From Odontocerum albicorne (lineage: Eukaryota; Arthropoda; Insecta; Trichoptera; Odontoceridae), in contig OX463865.1 of the NCBI GenBank assembly GCA_949825065.1, positions 17,189,763-17,253,762 on the forward strand: a stretch of DNA of 64,000 nucleotides, given 5' to 3'. How positions within the stretch are numbered: position 1 is the stretch's first letter; every line of letters starts with the position of its first letter. The translations under genes and the position numbers were made by a program. Of the stretch, positions 42,005 to 51,318 are shown piece by piece. The notes under the pieces were generated by a model that saw nothing but the letters and a program-made list of their open reading frames with translations, had not been told where the DNA came from and made no database searches.

Positions 42005-42905
42005 ATTATTATTAGTATACGAAATGGTCGGTATGTGTGGGGTATACTGTCTAGTATTCGGAGATATAAGGATACCTATGACTTCGGTCATATGTATTCT
42101 TAAAAAAAATAAGAAAAAAAAACATTTTGGTATGCTACGATCGTTTCACTTCGGTGTGCCATCGAATCCAGTACAGTTCAGTTCGATTCCACCACTCCCC
42201 CACGCTATTATGGGGGACAAAATAAGACCCTTCCCAGCGCGATTTACACTACAAGATCAAAGATTTCTTAATTTTATTGACGTCACGTAGTATTGAGGAA
42301 GGAACTACCCAAAGGGGGAACAGCTAACAAAGAATAGTAGAGACGACGGACGTAAGGTCCAACGGAATCACGGAAGAAGGAAAATGACTCGCAGCACAGA
42401 CATTTTTTTCTTATATAGTGGCTTAAGGCCTGGAGTTCAAACAGCCCAGCAATTTGCCAGTACTTTCAGAAAAAAAATCAAATGCAACAAAACTACCCTT
42501 TGACGGTACTAGATCGGAGTTGCCAATCGGTCCGAAGATGAACTGACATAATGCTGAGTTCCCTTCTAATCTAGGACAGCGGTGTGGCCATGAGTTTGCT
42601 GGTGTTCAATCACAAACTCCAAGGCACAGCTTTCAAAGAAAATGCCAATACTTTCACAGAAAATTTCAAATGCATCAAAACTACCCTTTGACGCCACAAG
42701 ATCGAAGTAGTCAATCGGTCCAAAGATGAACTGTCGTAGGACTAAATGGAGTTCCCTTCGGATCCAGTACAGCGGTGTGGTCGTTGAGTTTGCTGGTGTT
42801 CAACTACAAACTCCACGGCACAGCTTCGCTTTCCTACTGAATTAACGTTGGAATGGCGAAGGGATCCTCGACTACGAGGCCTTGTAACGATGTGTTAGGT
42901 AAACT
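42005..42905 (+). mobile_element. SINE2 3' half with extended module and an internal 190-bp duplication
   Basis: ATACCTATGACTTCGGTCAT (42071-42090) is the SINE2 body end. It is followed by the ATCGTTTCACTTCGGTGTGC module and GTTTGCTGGTGTTCAACT. The stretch 42451-42640 is repeated at 42641-42830 (CTACCCTTTGACG..GATCG, CAATCGGTCC, AGCGGTGTGG). No open frame of note. Confidence 0.65.
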
Positions 42906-43019
42906 GAAACGCCATTAATGTTTGAATGTGTATTTATATTTACGATAATGTATTGTTTGTCTTTTTAATTATGCTTTAAGCAGGATCGAAGTTTGATATT
43001 GTATAAAATTTGGACTCCT

Positions 43020-43580
43020 TTGAGGCTTTTCTTTTGTTCGTTCTTGCTGACAGTTAACCTAAGGTGGTATACTCGTATGTGGGTTTACTTTTTATTTTGT
43101 TTTCTGCCACACGTTTTTGTTTTTTTATTTATTCTTTAATCTAGATATGCGGGGGTGTGGGATGGAAGCCCCTCGATGGCCTTGCGGTCGGGCTCGCCCT
43201 ACATTGGTGGGGTGTATCTCAGCCGGGGGAATGTTTGTGGGATGAGCCTTTTAATGTCTTCCTTTAAATGAGGACCTTTTAATGTCTTCTCTCTTGAATG
43301 AATTTTTATTATGTCATCTATTTATTTTCTGTGTTTTTTTTTATCTTCTTGTTCTATGTGTTCAAGGGTGTGGGCTGAAAAACATCTGGTGTCCCCGAGG
43401 CTTGGCTCGCCCTATATTGGTGGGGTGTATCTTGGCCGGGGGGATGTTATTAGATGAGCCCAGACCTTTTGATAGCTTTGGTTTTTTAATGTATTCTCTT
43501 TTTAATGTGTTCTTAAAATGTACTCGTATTATGTACATACTATCTTGCTATCAATAAACCTGTATTTATTTATTTATATT
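43020..43580 (+). mobile_element. LINE-C 3' end, longest copy
   Basis: GACAGTTAACCTAAGGTGGT, then two modules each with GGTGGGGTGTATCT (43198 and 43419) and GGATGTT or GAATGTT near a GATGAGCC. Ends with GCTATCAATAAACCTGTATT and TTATTTATTTAT. No coding part identified. Confidence 0.72.
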
Positions 43581-44029
43581 TGAATTAACTTTTTATTGCT
43601 TTTTTTGTTTATATTTCAGAATTCTAAAACATATACCAGTATATAATAACTGTTTATTGTGTCCCTTTTGGTTTTTGTTCTTTTTCCAAGTTGTTTGTTT
43701 ATATTTGATTAGGATTTTGATTGGTATCGTTTTGAAGATAATTGTGTTTTTCTATATACTCGTATATTTAGTAGATGAATTTTCGTTTCTATTTTTTTCT
43801 GAACGGATTTTTTGTTTATGTTGTTTTTGAGTCCTTCCATGTGTGGGATACAGCCCTAGGCCTTGGACTGCTGTGTACTTGTCTATGTGATGGTAAGTGT
43901 TTACTTCTTTTGATTACTGTTCATAAATCATATTAACGTTTATACTTTGTGATATTTTGTGTTTTGAATTGATGTGTACCAAATATTTAAATATATTTTT
44001 TTGAATGGTCAAAATCAACCGTACATAAT
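43581..44029. other. T-rich unassigned stretch
   Basis: Long T-rich text; no frame or element end supported, although upstream LINE-C sequence could extend here. Confidence 0.35.
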
Positions 44030-44620
44030 CTTCTTCTTCCCAGTGTCATGTCAGGCCCCCCCAAAGTTTGAATATCACCTGAGAGTAGGCATCTTTGTCC
44101 CCGGCAGGCCGAAAAAAATCCTCAACGTTCCTTATACCAGTCCAATCACGTATATTGCGGCGCCAGGAGATTTACCTTCTGCCAACACCTTTTCGACCCT
44201 CTATTTTGCCTTGGATGATCAGGTGCAGTAATTTGTACTTTTCTCCTCTAAGTACATGCCCCAAGTAGGACACCTTTCGGATTTTAATATTAGTCAGCAA
44301 CTCTCTATCAACTTTGGTTCTTTGAAGAACCCTTGTGTTGCTGACAATATCCGTCCAGGGTATCCGTAGCATTCTCCGGTGTATCTACATTTCGAATGTT
44401 TCCAGTCGGTTCATACTACCAACTTTAAGTGTCCATGATTCCACTCCATGCAATAACACTGACCAAACCTAGCATTTGACTAACCGTTGTTGAAGTTTCA
44501 AGTTTAGATTATCATCGCAGAATACGCTTCACATTTAATTAAAAGCCGCACGAGATGATTCAATTCTGCGCTTACCTTCGGTTTCTAGGTCGAGGTCTTC
44601 CACTAGGATGCCGTGTATAA
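44030..44620 (-). pseudogene. RTE1 C-terminal fragment
   Basis: Begins with TCTTCTTCTTCCCAGTGTCA, the reverse of the GAAGAAGA 3' end at 21160-21178. The minus frame 44372-44172 encodes MLRIPWTDIVSNTRVLQRTK, VDRELLTNIKIRKVSYLGHV and LIIQGKIEGRKGVGRR. Upstream frames include LLHGVESWTLKV-like text at about 44440. Close to 20484-21181. Confidence 0.82.
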
Positions 44621-44644
44621 TAAAGAAATTGAATTAAATATAAT

Positions 44645-44835
44645 AGTTTTGCCAAATATAGTACCAACTTGCGGGTTCCTTATCATGTGACAATCTTTTC
44701 CAGCTGTCCAGAAAGATATGCAATAGGCCTAAAGTAAAAACAAAAAATGAAAACTTTTTAAAACAATCAGGATTCCAGTCCGCAACCTCTGAGCCGAAAG
44801 ATATACATCTTATCAACTACGATAGGGAAGTGAAC
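44645..44835 (-). mobile_element. SINE1, diverged
   Basis: Reversed tail ACTTGCGGGTTCCTTATCAT, body AATCAGGATTCCAGTC, B-box region CCGCAACCTCTGAGCC and A-box region CTTATCAACTACGATAGG. Same order as 35685-35904. Confidence 0.65.
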
Positions 44836-44939
44836 GGTAGGAAACTAGAAAGAAGAAGCATTAAGCGACATGTAACAAATTTATATTCGGTCTTAATAGA
44901 TCAATTTTTTTTGACTTAAAATTTTCCATGTAACTTCTT

Positions 44940-45035
44940 TAAATTACTTTTTTGGTGGTTTTTCGGAAGAGATGGCCTTCTGGCAAAAAGAACGCCAAAT
45001 TGTTTTTGTAATGAAATGTTAAATAAATAATAAAA
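44940..45035 (+). mobile_element. LINE-A/SINE1 tail fragment
   Basis: TTTTCGGAAGAGATGGCCTT, CTGGCAAAAAGAACGCCAAA and GTTAAATAAATAATAAAA parallel the LINE-A 3' terminus. Confidence 0.6.
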
Positions 45036-45069
45036 TTCTTTCTTTTTTTCAAATTTTCAATTTCAATTG

Positions 45070-45290
45070 ATGTCTTCTGTTGTCTAGTTGATAAGACGCC
45101 TGCCTTCAGACTCGGAGGTTTCGGGTTCGATTCCCACTAAAACCTAGTTTTTTTTATTTAAAAAAAATATTTTTTTACTGGTTTTCACTTAATGCCTCCA
45201 AAAAAAGTATTTCTTGTTGGTTGGATGGGATGCCGCATGGCAGTTGTCCTAGAAGGCTGTGCAGAATGCCAAAAAAGTGTTATACATGAT
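45070..45290 (+). mobile_element. SINE1, plus orientation
   Basis: Head TTGTCTAGTTGATAAGACGC (A box), GGGTTCGATTCCC (B box, 45123-45135), body TTCACTTAATGCCTCC and tail TTGTTGGTTGGATGGGATGC, CGCATGGCAG, ending AAGTGTTATAC. It lies about 40 bp after a LINE-A tail. Confidence 0.75.
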
Positions 45291-45394
45291 TCGCTTGGGC
45301 GCTGGTATAGCTGCCAGACGTGATTTTGTTTGATATTTGTGAGTTACAGTCCTGAGCTAGAGCGCCTTTTTTCCTATCACATCACGAGTGCACG

Positions 45395-45480
45395 AGACAA
45401 TATGACTGCCATGTTGACTCGTGATGTGGCACATATTTTAACGTGCCACATCACGAGTCAAAATGGCAGTCATATTGTCT
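45395..45480. repeat. Near-perfect 86-bp hairpin
   Basis: Arms of 38 bp (45395-45432 and 45443-45480) with one mismatch, containing TTGACTCGTGATGTGGCAC and its complement, and a 10-base loop. No flanking terminal repeats or other copies seen. Confidence 0.85.
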
Positions 45481-45540
45481 CTTGTCATTGGTATTTTGTC
45501 GTAACCGTGTTGAGTCTGAAATAAATATATTTTTTTAAAT

Positions 45541-46115
45541 TTTATAAAAGGCAATCCGCCAGGGCTAGGATGATTTGTGTCACAGAATTAAAGTCGCTAT
45601 GCAATTATATGAGACAATATAATAAATAATTAAAAGTTTCAACTGATTATGCTTCAAAAATTTAACAATCGATTTATAAATATAAAAGTTCCACGAAGAA
45701 AGAAGTTACATGGTTGCATAAATCATTCAAATGACTACCCAGCCCCACGAAATCCATAAACACATACGTGAGCATATGCCCACAACCCCACAAAGACGGA
45801 CAATCACCCGAACATTATTTTTCATATAAAGTGAGATATCATCAATAAAAAGAAAAGGAAGGGATGGTGGCCTTCACTCGATGCAGTAAAGATATGGTTA
45901 TTAGTTAACCAAGTATGTCTCGTAAAGGATAACCGAAAAATACGTGGTCTATAGTTTCATCATCCAGACCACACTCGCAGCCAGAATTCTCCACAATACC
46001 CATTATGTAAAGGTGACTAACCACCATGCAATGGCTCGTTCGTTAACGACAAATGACGGAAATTTCTATCTTGTTCATTCTTATTTCATTAAACCATGGT
46101 TTTATATGGATAGGT
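45541..46115 (-). pseudogene. LINE-B C-terminal fragment, split by LINE-A
   Basis: Minus strand, upper part (46110-45872): pieces like RTNHCMVVSHLY and MGIVENSGCECGLDDETIDH, the same motif as at 513-580. The lower part (45703-45541) is the 3' UTR with GACACAAATCATCCTAGCC read on the minus strand. That is the unexpanded form of the 68-bp array unit at 769-1955. Confidence 0.75.
45704..45871 (-). mobile_element. LINE-A 3' UTR piece inserted in LINE-B
   Basis: ACATGGTTGCATAAATCATT, CACGAAATCCATAAACACAT and AAGTGAGATATCATCAATAA match the reversed LINE-A UTR (17215-17390). Both the tail and the ORF part are missing. Confidence 0.7.
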
Positions 46116-46137
46116 TGTTGGATTGATTTTTATCTTT

Positions 46138-46312
46138 ATTTTTTTTTTTTTAAGAATAGATATGACTGAAGTCATAGGTATCCTTATGCCATCGAACACT
46201 AGGTGGAAAAAGTGGCTGTGTCGTTCGAGGAGAGTAGCAAGGCGCGGGGTTCGAACCGACGACCTTCCGCACGGAAGTCCAGTGCGTTACCGCACGACCA
46301 TGCACCTCTAAA
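46138..46312 (-). mobile_element. SINE2 head and body
   Basis: On the minus strand: GGTCGTGCGGTAACGCACTG (A box), GTCGGTTCGAACCCCGCG (B box), then ACGACACAGCCACTTTTTCC and ATACCTATGACTTCAGTCAT. This unexpanded body is the reference for the 77-bp array at 57431. Confidence 0.78.
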
Positions 46313-46419
46313 TTTTTATGTCTAAATCTTATTTAATATGAACAATCCTTCATTATAAATTACTCAATATAGCATGGTGTCAGAAGAAGTGCTTAAAATT
46401 TTTATTTAATACATAATTC

Positions 46420-46735
46420 GCTCGGGAGCTTCTATAGCTGACTTTGTTTCAAACCCCGCGCTGTTTTTCTCCCCTCGAATGACAGTTATTTATTGCCTAA
46501 TAATCGGAGGTATGTAGATACCTATGACTTCTGTCATATTCTTTCATAAAAAAATAAACAAAAAACATGCTGGTGTGCTCCGATCGTCGCACTTTGGTGT
46601 GCCATCAAATCCAGTACAGCGTTGTGGTCGGTGAGTTTGCTGGTGTTCAACCGCTCACGCGCTTAAAAAAACAAACAAACTTAACGGCACAGAATTGACG
46701 TTGGAATCTTTGACTACTAGACCCAGCATCGAATT
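46420..46735 (+). mobile_element. SINE2, head-truncated, with 3' module
   Basis: TTCAAACCCCGCGCTGTTTT, TACCTATGACTTCTGTCATA, then AAAAACATGCTGGTGTGCTC and GGTGAGTTTGCTGGTGTTCA. It shows that the body and the 3' module belong to one element. Confidence 0.72.
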
Positions 46736-47090
46736 ATATTTCAAAAATATGTAATGTGATTTAAAAAAAAATAACGACTGTGATAATAGTTTAGACATTC
46801 TAAATGAATATAACCATTAAAGTGCGGGTAAATTTCGGCAAACGTCAAATAGCGTTGAATATTTAATCTCAGGCATTGTTTGATTTCAGTGAACAAGTTT
46901 TCCATAGAAAATTGAATATTATATTCAAGTTTCCATGGAAGTTAAAATTTCAGTTTTGAATCCATAGATTAATTACATTTCCACAGAAATCGAAATGTTT
47001 GGCCTGACTTCTCTGGTTTTCTATATACGAAATTACTCTGTAACTGGGACTATATATAATAATTTTTCTTTTTAGATTATTTTCATTTGA
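46736..47090. other. Unassigned AT-rich sequence
   Basis: No supported feature. Confidence 0.35.
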
Positions 47091-47282
47091 AATTTGTTTT
47101 ACCAAACACTGTTTATTCCACTTTTTGTAACGGTATAACCCTATAGGTGTTAAGGCTTTCACCATATCATCAGGGTACCACAAACAAGACTCTTGTATTT
47201 TCTTGATGAAGTGAAAGTCTTAAAATCGGTAGGGTTATACCGTTACAAAAAGTAGAATAAATAGCGTTTAATAACAAAAATT
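47091..47282. mobile_element. FB foldback element, diverged but complete
   Basis: Left arm CCAAACACTGTTTATTCCAC, GTAACGGTATAACCCTATAG; right arm ATCGGTAGGGTTATACCGTT, AAAAAGTAGAATAAATAGCG. Same design as 30627-30808. Confidence 0.75.
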
Positions 47283-47439
47283 ATGATGTCTTTAAATCTC
47301 TACAGTGTTAATGCCTTAAATATAAATAATATATTTTCATTTCATGAATAACTCAAGAAAGTTATGGGCAAATAAATATCTTAAAAATAGTAAATGTAAC
47401 TCTACCTCTGAGTTTCCTGGGAGATCATGCATACACAAG

Positions 47440-47540
47440 TATTATCAAGCCGTTTCCCTATCGGAATAGGCAAAAAGGACAGAGCCCCAGACTTTCATAC
47501 GTCATCATGCCCATCGTTCACCTCGTTTACACCCATAAAC
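47440..47540 (-). pseudogene. RTE2 terminal fragment
   Basis: CCGTTTCCCTATCGGAATAG and CAGAGCCCCAGACTTTCATA read on the minus strand as the RTE2 protein end, as at 12620-12665. Confidence 0.5.
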
Positions 47541-47544
47541 ATTG

Positions 47545-48243
47545 CAACGTCTTCAAAATGTTTGTCTAAGATTTATTTTTAACCTGAGAAAGTACGATCA
47601 TATAACTTCATACCAGAACTCACTGAATTGGTTGAACGTTAGAAATAGATGCCAAATTTACATACTTTCTTTTTTGTATAATATCCTTAACAATCCCGTC
47701 ACTCCCTTATCTTAGCTCATCGAAAAAATCCAGCATCTTTCAGATCACGGACTATCGCTACGCTCGAACAGAGATTGTTTGGTGATTGGCCTTTCCGGTT
47801 CACCACTCTTTTTTTTACGTCGTCCTTTGCTGTCCATGCGGCGAGACTCTGGAACCAGTTAAATACCAATGTTAGACTTGCTCCGTCCTTGGTGTGCTTT
47901 AAGAAGTGACTGAAAAAAAACTCTTAATTTCTAGTCAGTAATATAACGTGTTTCATCCCTGATTTTTTCCTTTCCTCTTCACCATCCCTTCCTTTTCTTT
48001 TGATTGATGATATCTCATTTTATATGAAAAGGAATGTTCAGGTGATTATCCATATTTGTGGATTTATGCTCACGTATGTGTTGGTCGATATGGATTTCGT
48101 GGAGGTCGATAGTCATTTAAATGTTTTTTTGCGACCATGTAACTTGCTTCACTAACTTTTGTCTGATTTGTTGGAAGAGATTGCCGCCTGGCAATAAGCA
48201 TGTCAAATTACATTTGTAATAAAAGTGTTAAATAAATAAATGA
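47545..48243 (+). pseudogene. LINE-A copy, 3' part of ORF plus complete UTR
   Basis: GCAACGTCTTCAAAATGTTT encodes QRLQNVCLRFIF. It continues through NWLNVRNRCQIYIL, then frameshifts and a stop, then TVHAARLWNQLNTNVRLAP. The UTR with GATTGATGATATCTCATTTT and the tail GATTGCCGCCTGGCAATAAG is complete to (AAAT)n. No array expansion. Confidence 0.8.
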
Positions 48244-48244
48244 A

Positions 48245-48485
48245 TATTATTTTTATATTTTCTCCTTTCGAAAAATCCATTATTTGATCCATCCATCCTT
48301 TTCTTCTAACGATACCTTCCAATCACATTTGCACTGTATATCTGTTTAGTTAGTTATTCTTCATTCATTCGTTACACATGCCCAAATTATCTCAGCGTGC
48401 TCTTCTTCCCCTTACTTAGCACATCAACCTAAAGTTCACATTCATTCCTGGTCACTTATGTTAATTCTATATTCTATCACAGGTT
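48245..48485 (-). pseudogene. RTE2 fragment
   Basis: TCACATTTGCACTGTATATC, CATTCATTCGTTACACATGC and TCAACCTAAAGTTCACATTC match 49190-49285 in order. Confidence 0.6.
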
Positions 48486-48634
48486 GCCACGATTCACTCT
48501 TATTATATGGCACTGTAACATAAATGCAGCAAATCCGGCTCGAAGGACCACTTTTTACGGCACCTTTTAAAGACTGTAGAACTGGCTGCCGCTCAATACT
48601 CGGAGATTTCGGCTCACTTTTTGCTTTTCCGGTG
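48486..48634. other. Unassigned sequence
   Basis: Short stretch before the 54-bp repeat with no assignment. Confidence 0.3.
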
Positions 48635-48801
48635 AAAAGTAGCAGGGTGAAGAGATTCCTCTTTAGCAAGTAGAAGTTGGTCGTGAGTAAAAGTAGCAGG
48701 GTGAAGAGATTCCTCTTTAGCAAGTAGGAGTTGGTCGTGAGTAAAAGTAGCAGGGTGAAGAGATTCCTCTTTAGCAGGTAGAAGTTGGTTGTGAGTAAAA
48801 G
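48635..48801. repeat. 54-bp tandem repeat, 3 units
   Basis: Unit AAAAGTAGCAGGGTGAAGAG, then TTCCTCTTTAGCAAGTAGAA, then GTTGGTCGTGAGT, starting at 48635, 48689 and 48743. As 54 is a multiple of three, one minus frame repeats 18 residues (KEESLHPATFTHDQLLLA); not supported as a gene. Confidence 0.93.
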
Positions 48802-49134
48802 ACAGTTGACGTTTGAGAAACTGAGAATGTATTTTTTGACGTGTTGCGCTTTTTATGTGTGGCCAATCGCTCATCGTAAGCGCCTATTTTCGCCCGTGCA
48901 TGCCGTCATGGCTTTCGAGATATTACGTATCTCACACATTTTCGCATGCATGGTCCGGCCGACTTTTGATAGTAGCTCTCGTGAAGGCCACGCATAAGGA
49001 ACATTATATTACAATCGATACATTTCAACAAAACATCGTTAAACATCAAACAAGAAAATATATATAAATCATATTTTAGGTGACGCACACGTCCGATACA
49101 CTCATGTATCATAATATGGTGTACAAATACTAAT
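48802..49134. other. Unassigned sequence
   Basis: Several short open frames in opposing directions; none recognised. Confidence 0.35.
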
Positions 49135-49582
49135 GTGGATCATCCAGAAAGATGCCTGTTCCGCTCACATTTATAGTGTATATTTATTTTATTTAGTATT
49201 TCTTCATTCATTCGTTACATATGCCCAAACATCTCAAAGTATATTACATATTGGACAACATGTTAGCCTTAAGTTCACACTCATCCCTAATCATCTCATT
49301 TCGTATTTTATCATGTATTGTGAACCCCATGTATTCTTCTCAATGCACGCATTTCTAAAGCATTTATTCGACTCCATTCAGAATTTATCACGCCCACGTT
49401 TCACTTCCATACATTAAATATGGTACTCAAATACTGTTGTGAACTACCATCTTAGCAGACTTTGATACTATCTGATTCGAGTATACCTATATGGTATATG
49501 TTTTAGTTTCCTATTGCCTCATTTGCCTATCTCTACACATTGTTTGATATATCTCGTTATTCTTGCATTATCAGAGAAAATA

Positions 49583-50139
49583 AAGGGTCTTTTAAATTGA
49601 GTTTTTTTTTAATTCTTGAATAAAACCCAGATGGCGTCGCGAACTTGCCTGGGTCTTGTGACATTTAAGAAGTGTAATGTATGACATTTATAAAAATGGA
49701 GTCGTATACAGTACAACAACGCGTTCAAATTGTTGAATTATTTTATTTATTGTAATCTCCGGAAACGGTCATGTTAATTGGCCATCAAGATCATGTGATC
49801 TGACACCGTTGGACTATTTTCTCTGAGGTTACGTGAAAAGTCAGGTCTATAAGAATGACCCCCGATCAATTCCTGAGCTGAAGGACGAAATTATTCGCGT
49901 TATTAGTGAATTAGAACCGCAATTATGCCAAAATATCATCGAAATATTGACAAAAGAGTGGACATCTGTGGAGCTGCAAGAGGTGGACATTTGGCGGATA
50001 TTGTTTTTTTGTGTTTAAATGTCATACAGTATAATTCAATGGTCAATAAAAAGTTTTATGAAATCAAAGCAAATTGTGTATTTTATTCAAGAATTCAAAA
50101 ATAATTTATTAAAACGACCGCTCAATTTGAAAGACCCTT
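49583..50139 (+). mobile_element. MAR3 deletion derivative, copy 2, with TA duplication
   Basis: Terminal repeats AAGGGTCTTTTAAATTGAG and CTCAATTTGAAAGACCCTT flank 557 bp between TA dinucleotides. An N-terminal piece (VQQRVQIVELFYLL-like, 49700-49755) joins at GTAATCTCCGGAAACGGT to WPSRSCDLTPLDYFL, a stop, then GYVKSQVYKNDPRSIPELKD and ELEPQLCQNIIEI. The third catalytic Asp (TPLDYF) is kept, but the first two and most of the protein are gone. Same junction as copy 1. Confidence 0.85.
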
Positions 50140-50267
50140 TACTACAAAAATAGTAAAATCTTTCAGCTTGCTCGAATCTTTCATTACTCACTCATATATC
50201 GCGTTTACTTTTCCTTCCACACAATTCCATCACCGTAACTTTAAATTTTGCAACATTTATTCGTAAT

Positions 50268-50364
50268 CTTTCGCTTACACTTGTAAATAAACTTTCGCTT
50301 ACACTTGTAAATAAACTTTCGCTTACACTTGTAAATAAATTTTCGCTTACACTTGTAAATAAAC
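50268..50364. repeat. 24-bp tandem repeat, 4 units, in RTE2
   Basis: CTTTCGCTTACACTTGTAAA then TAAA repeats four times. The homologous RTE2 position at 34165-34195 has only one weakly similar segment. Confidence 0.9.
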
Positions 50365-50514
50365 TGCAGAAGTGTTATTTATTCACGAACAGTTAGTTAA
50401 ACACTGGACTTAATTAGTTAAGGGTTTGTTTCTTGATGGGATACAAAAAATAATTAAAAAAAAGGCTTCGTGTCGTAACAATATAGTAATCTCGTACACC
50501 AGACGTGCGTAAGT
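50365..50514. other. Unassigned sequence
   Basis: Short AT-rich gap. Confidence 0.3.
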
Positions 50515-51095
50515 ATTATTTTTTTTAATTTTTTTTTTTTTTCAAAACAGGCTTAGCCCAATTACTTTGAAAGATACAAAACATTAAAAAAGAAGAAAAA
50601 TTACATAGAATATTTTTTTTAAATTATATAAAATAAAAAATAATGCATATGCATACATACGAGTATATACACACAAACATATGATACACATATATTCACA
50701 GTCACTTAAGTATGTTGATGAGTGCTTTCTAACGCGCTCAATCTAAGAAGAAAATTTACTTTTGCTTTTGGTAATGTGATATGAAATATATCAATATCCG
50801 AAGCAGTCCCGTTCAGAAGAGTTAAGGCCCTTCCAACAGGCTTGGCGGCTGGAAGACCCGTTCTTGCGTATGTTATTGAGAACAGTTCTTGCCGGCGCAG
50901 TCTGGTGTAATTGTTAGGAACATTTAACGCTAATCTTTGTAGTAATGCTGGACTTCTCACAACTCCTCGAACGAGTTTGACAACGTATACCAGGAGACGC
51001 ACATCTCTTCTTACGCTCAAGGAGTTATACCCGAGCATGCCCAGCAGGAACTGAGTAGGATATAGCCATGGATAGACACCAACACTCACTCATAT
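50515..51095 (-). pseudogene. LINE-D, ORF end intact, 5'-truncated
   Basis: A 127-codon minus frame (51089-50706) reads FLLGMLGYNSLSVRRDVRLL, VVKLVRGVVRSPALLQRL, QELFSITYARTGLPAAKPVG and FLLRLSALESTHQHT. This is the kind of C-terminal tail that follows a Jockey-type reverse transcriptase. The 3' UTR (50705-50540) and A-rich tail (reversed T-run at 50517-50541) are complete. No catalytic motifs remain. Homologous to 13441-13936. Confidence 0.7.
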
Positions 51096-51147
51096 AGAGA
51101 TATCGTAGATATTTTTTTGTACTTTCTCCACCATGAGCGAGTTCTGC

Positions 51148-51318
51148 GCCTTTACTTGTATAGTGGTATTTCGTGCCATGACGAACTGAGATTATTGCCT
51201 TTATTATTATTGCCTTTACTTGTATAGTGGTATTTCGTGCCATGACGAACTGCGATTATTGCCTTTATTATTATTGCCTTTACTTGTATAGTGGTATTTC
51301 GTGCCATGACGAACGGCG
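51148..51318. repeat. 64-bp tandem repeat, about 2.7 units
   Basis: GCCTTTACTTGTATAGTGGT, ATTTCGTGCCATGACGAACT repeats at 51148, 51212 and 51276. It lies just beyond the LINE-D 5' truncation point. Confidence 0.92.

Larger units (their letters stand above)
49135..50364 (-). pseudogene. RTE2 copy split by a MAR3 insertion
   Basis: 49190-49582 (TTCTTCATTCATTCGTTACA, TTCTCAATGCACGCATTTCT, CACTTCCATACATTAAATAT) is continued after the insertion by 50142-50364 (CTCACTCATATATCGCG, TCACCGTAACTTTAAATTTT). The same order is found uninterrupted at 33940-34200. Confidence 0.65.

Noticed and set aside
46220..46312. Second tRNA-like gene on the minus strand
   Set aside because: Same reasoning: it is the head of SINE2, which continues into a shared body.
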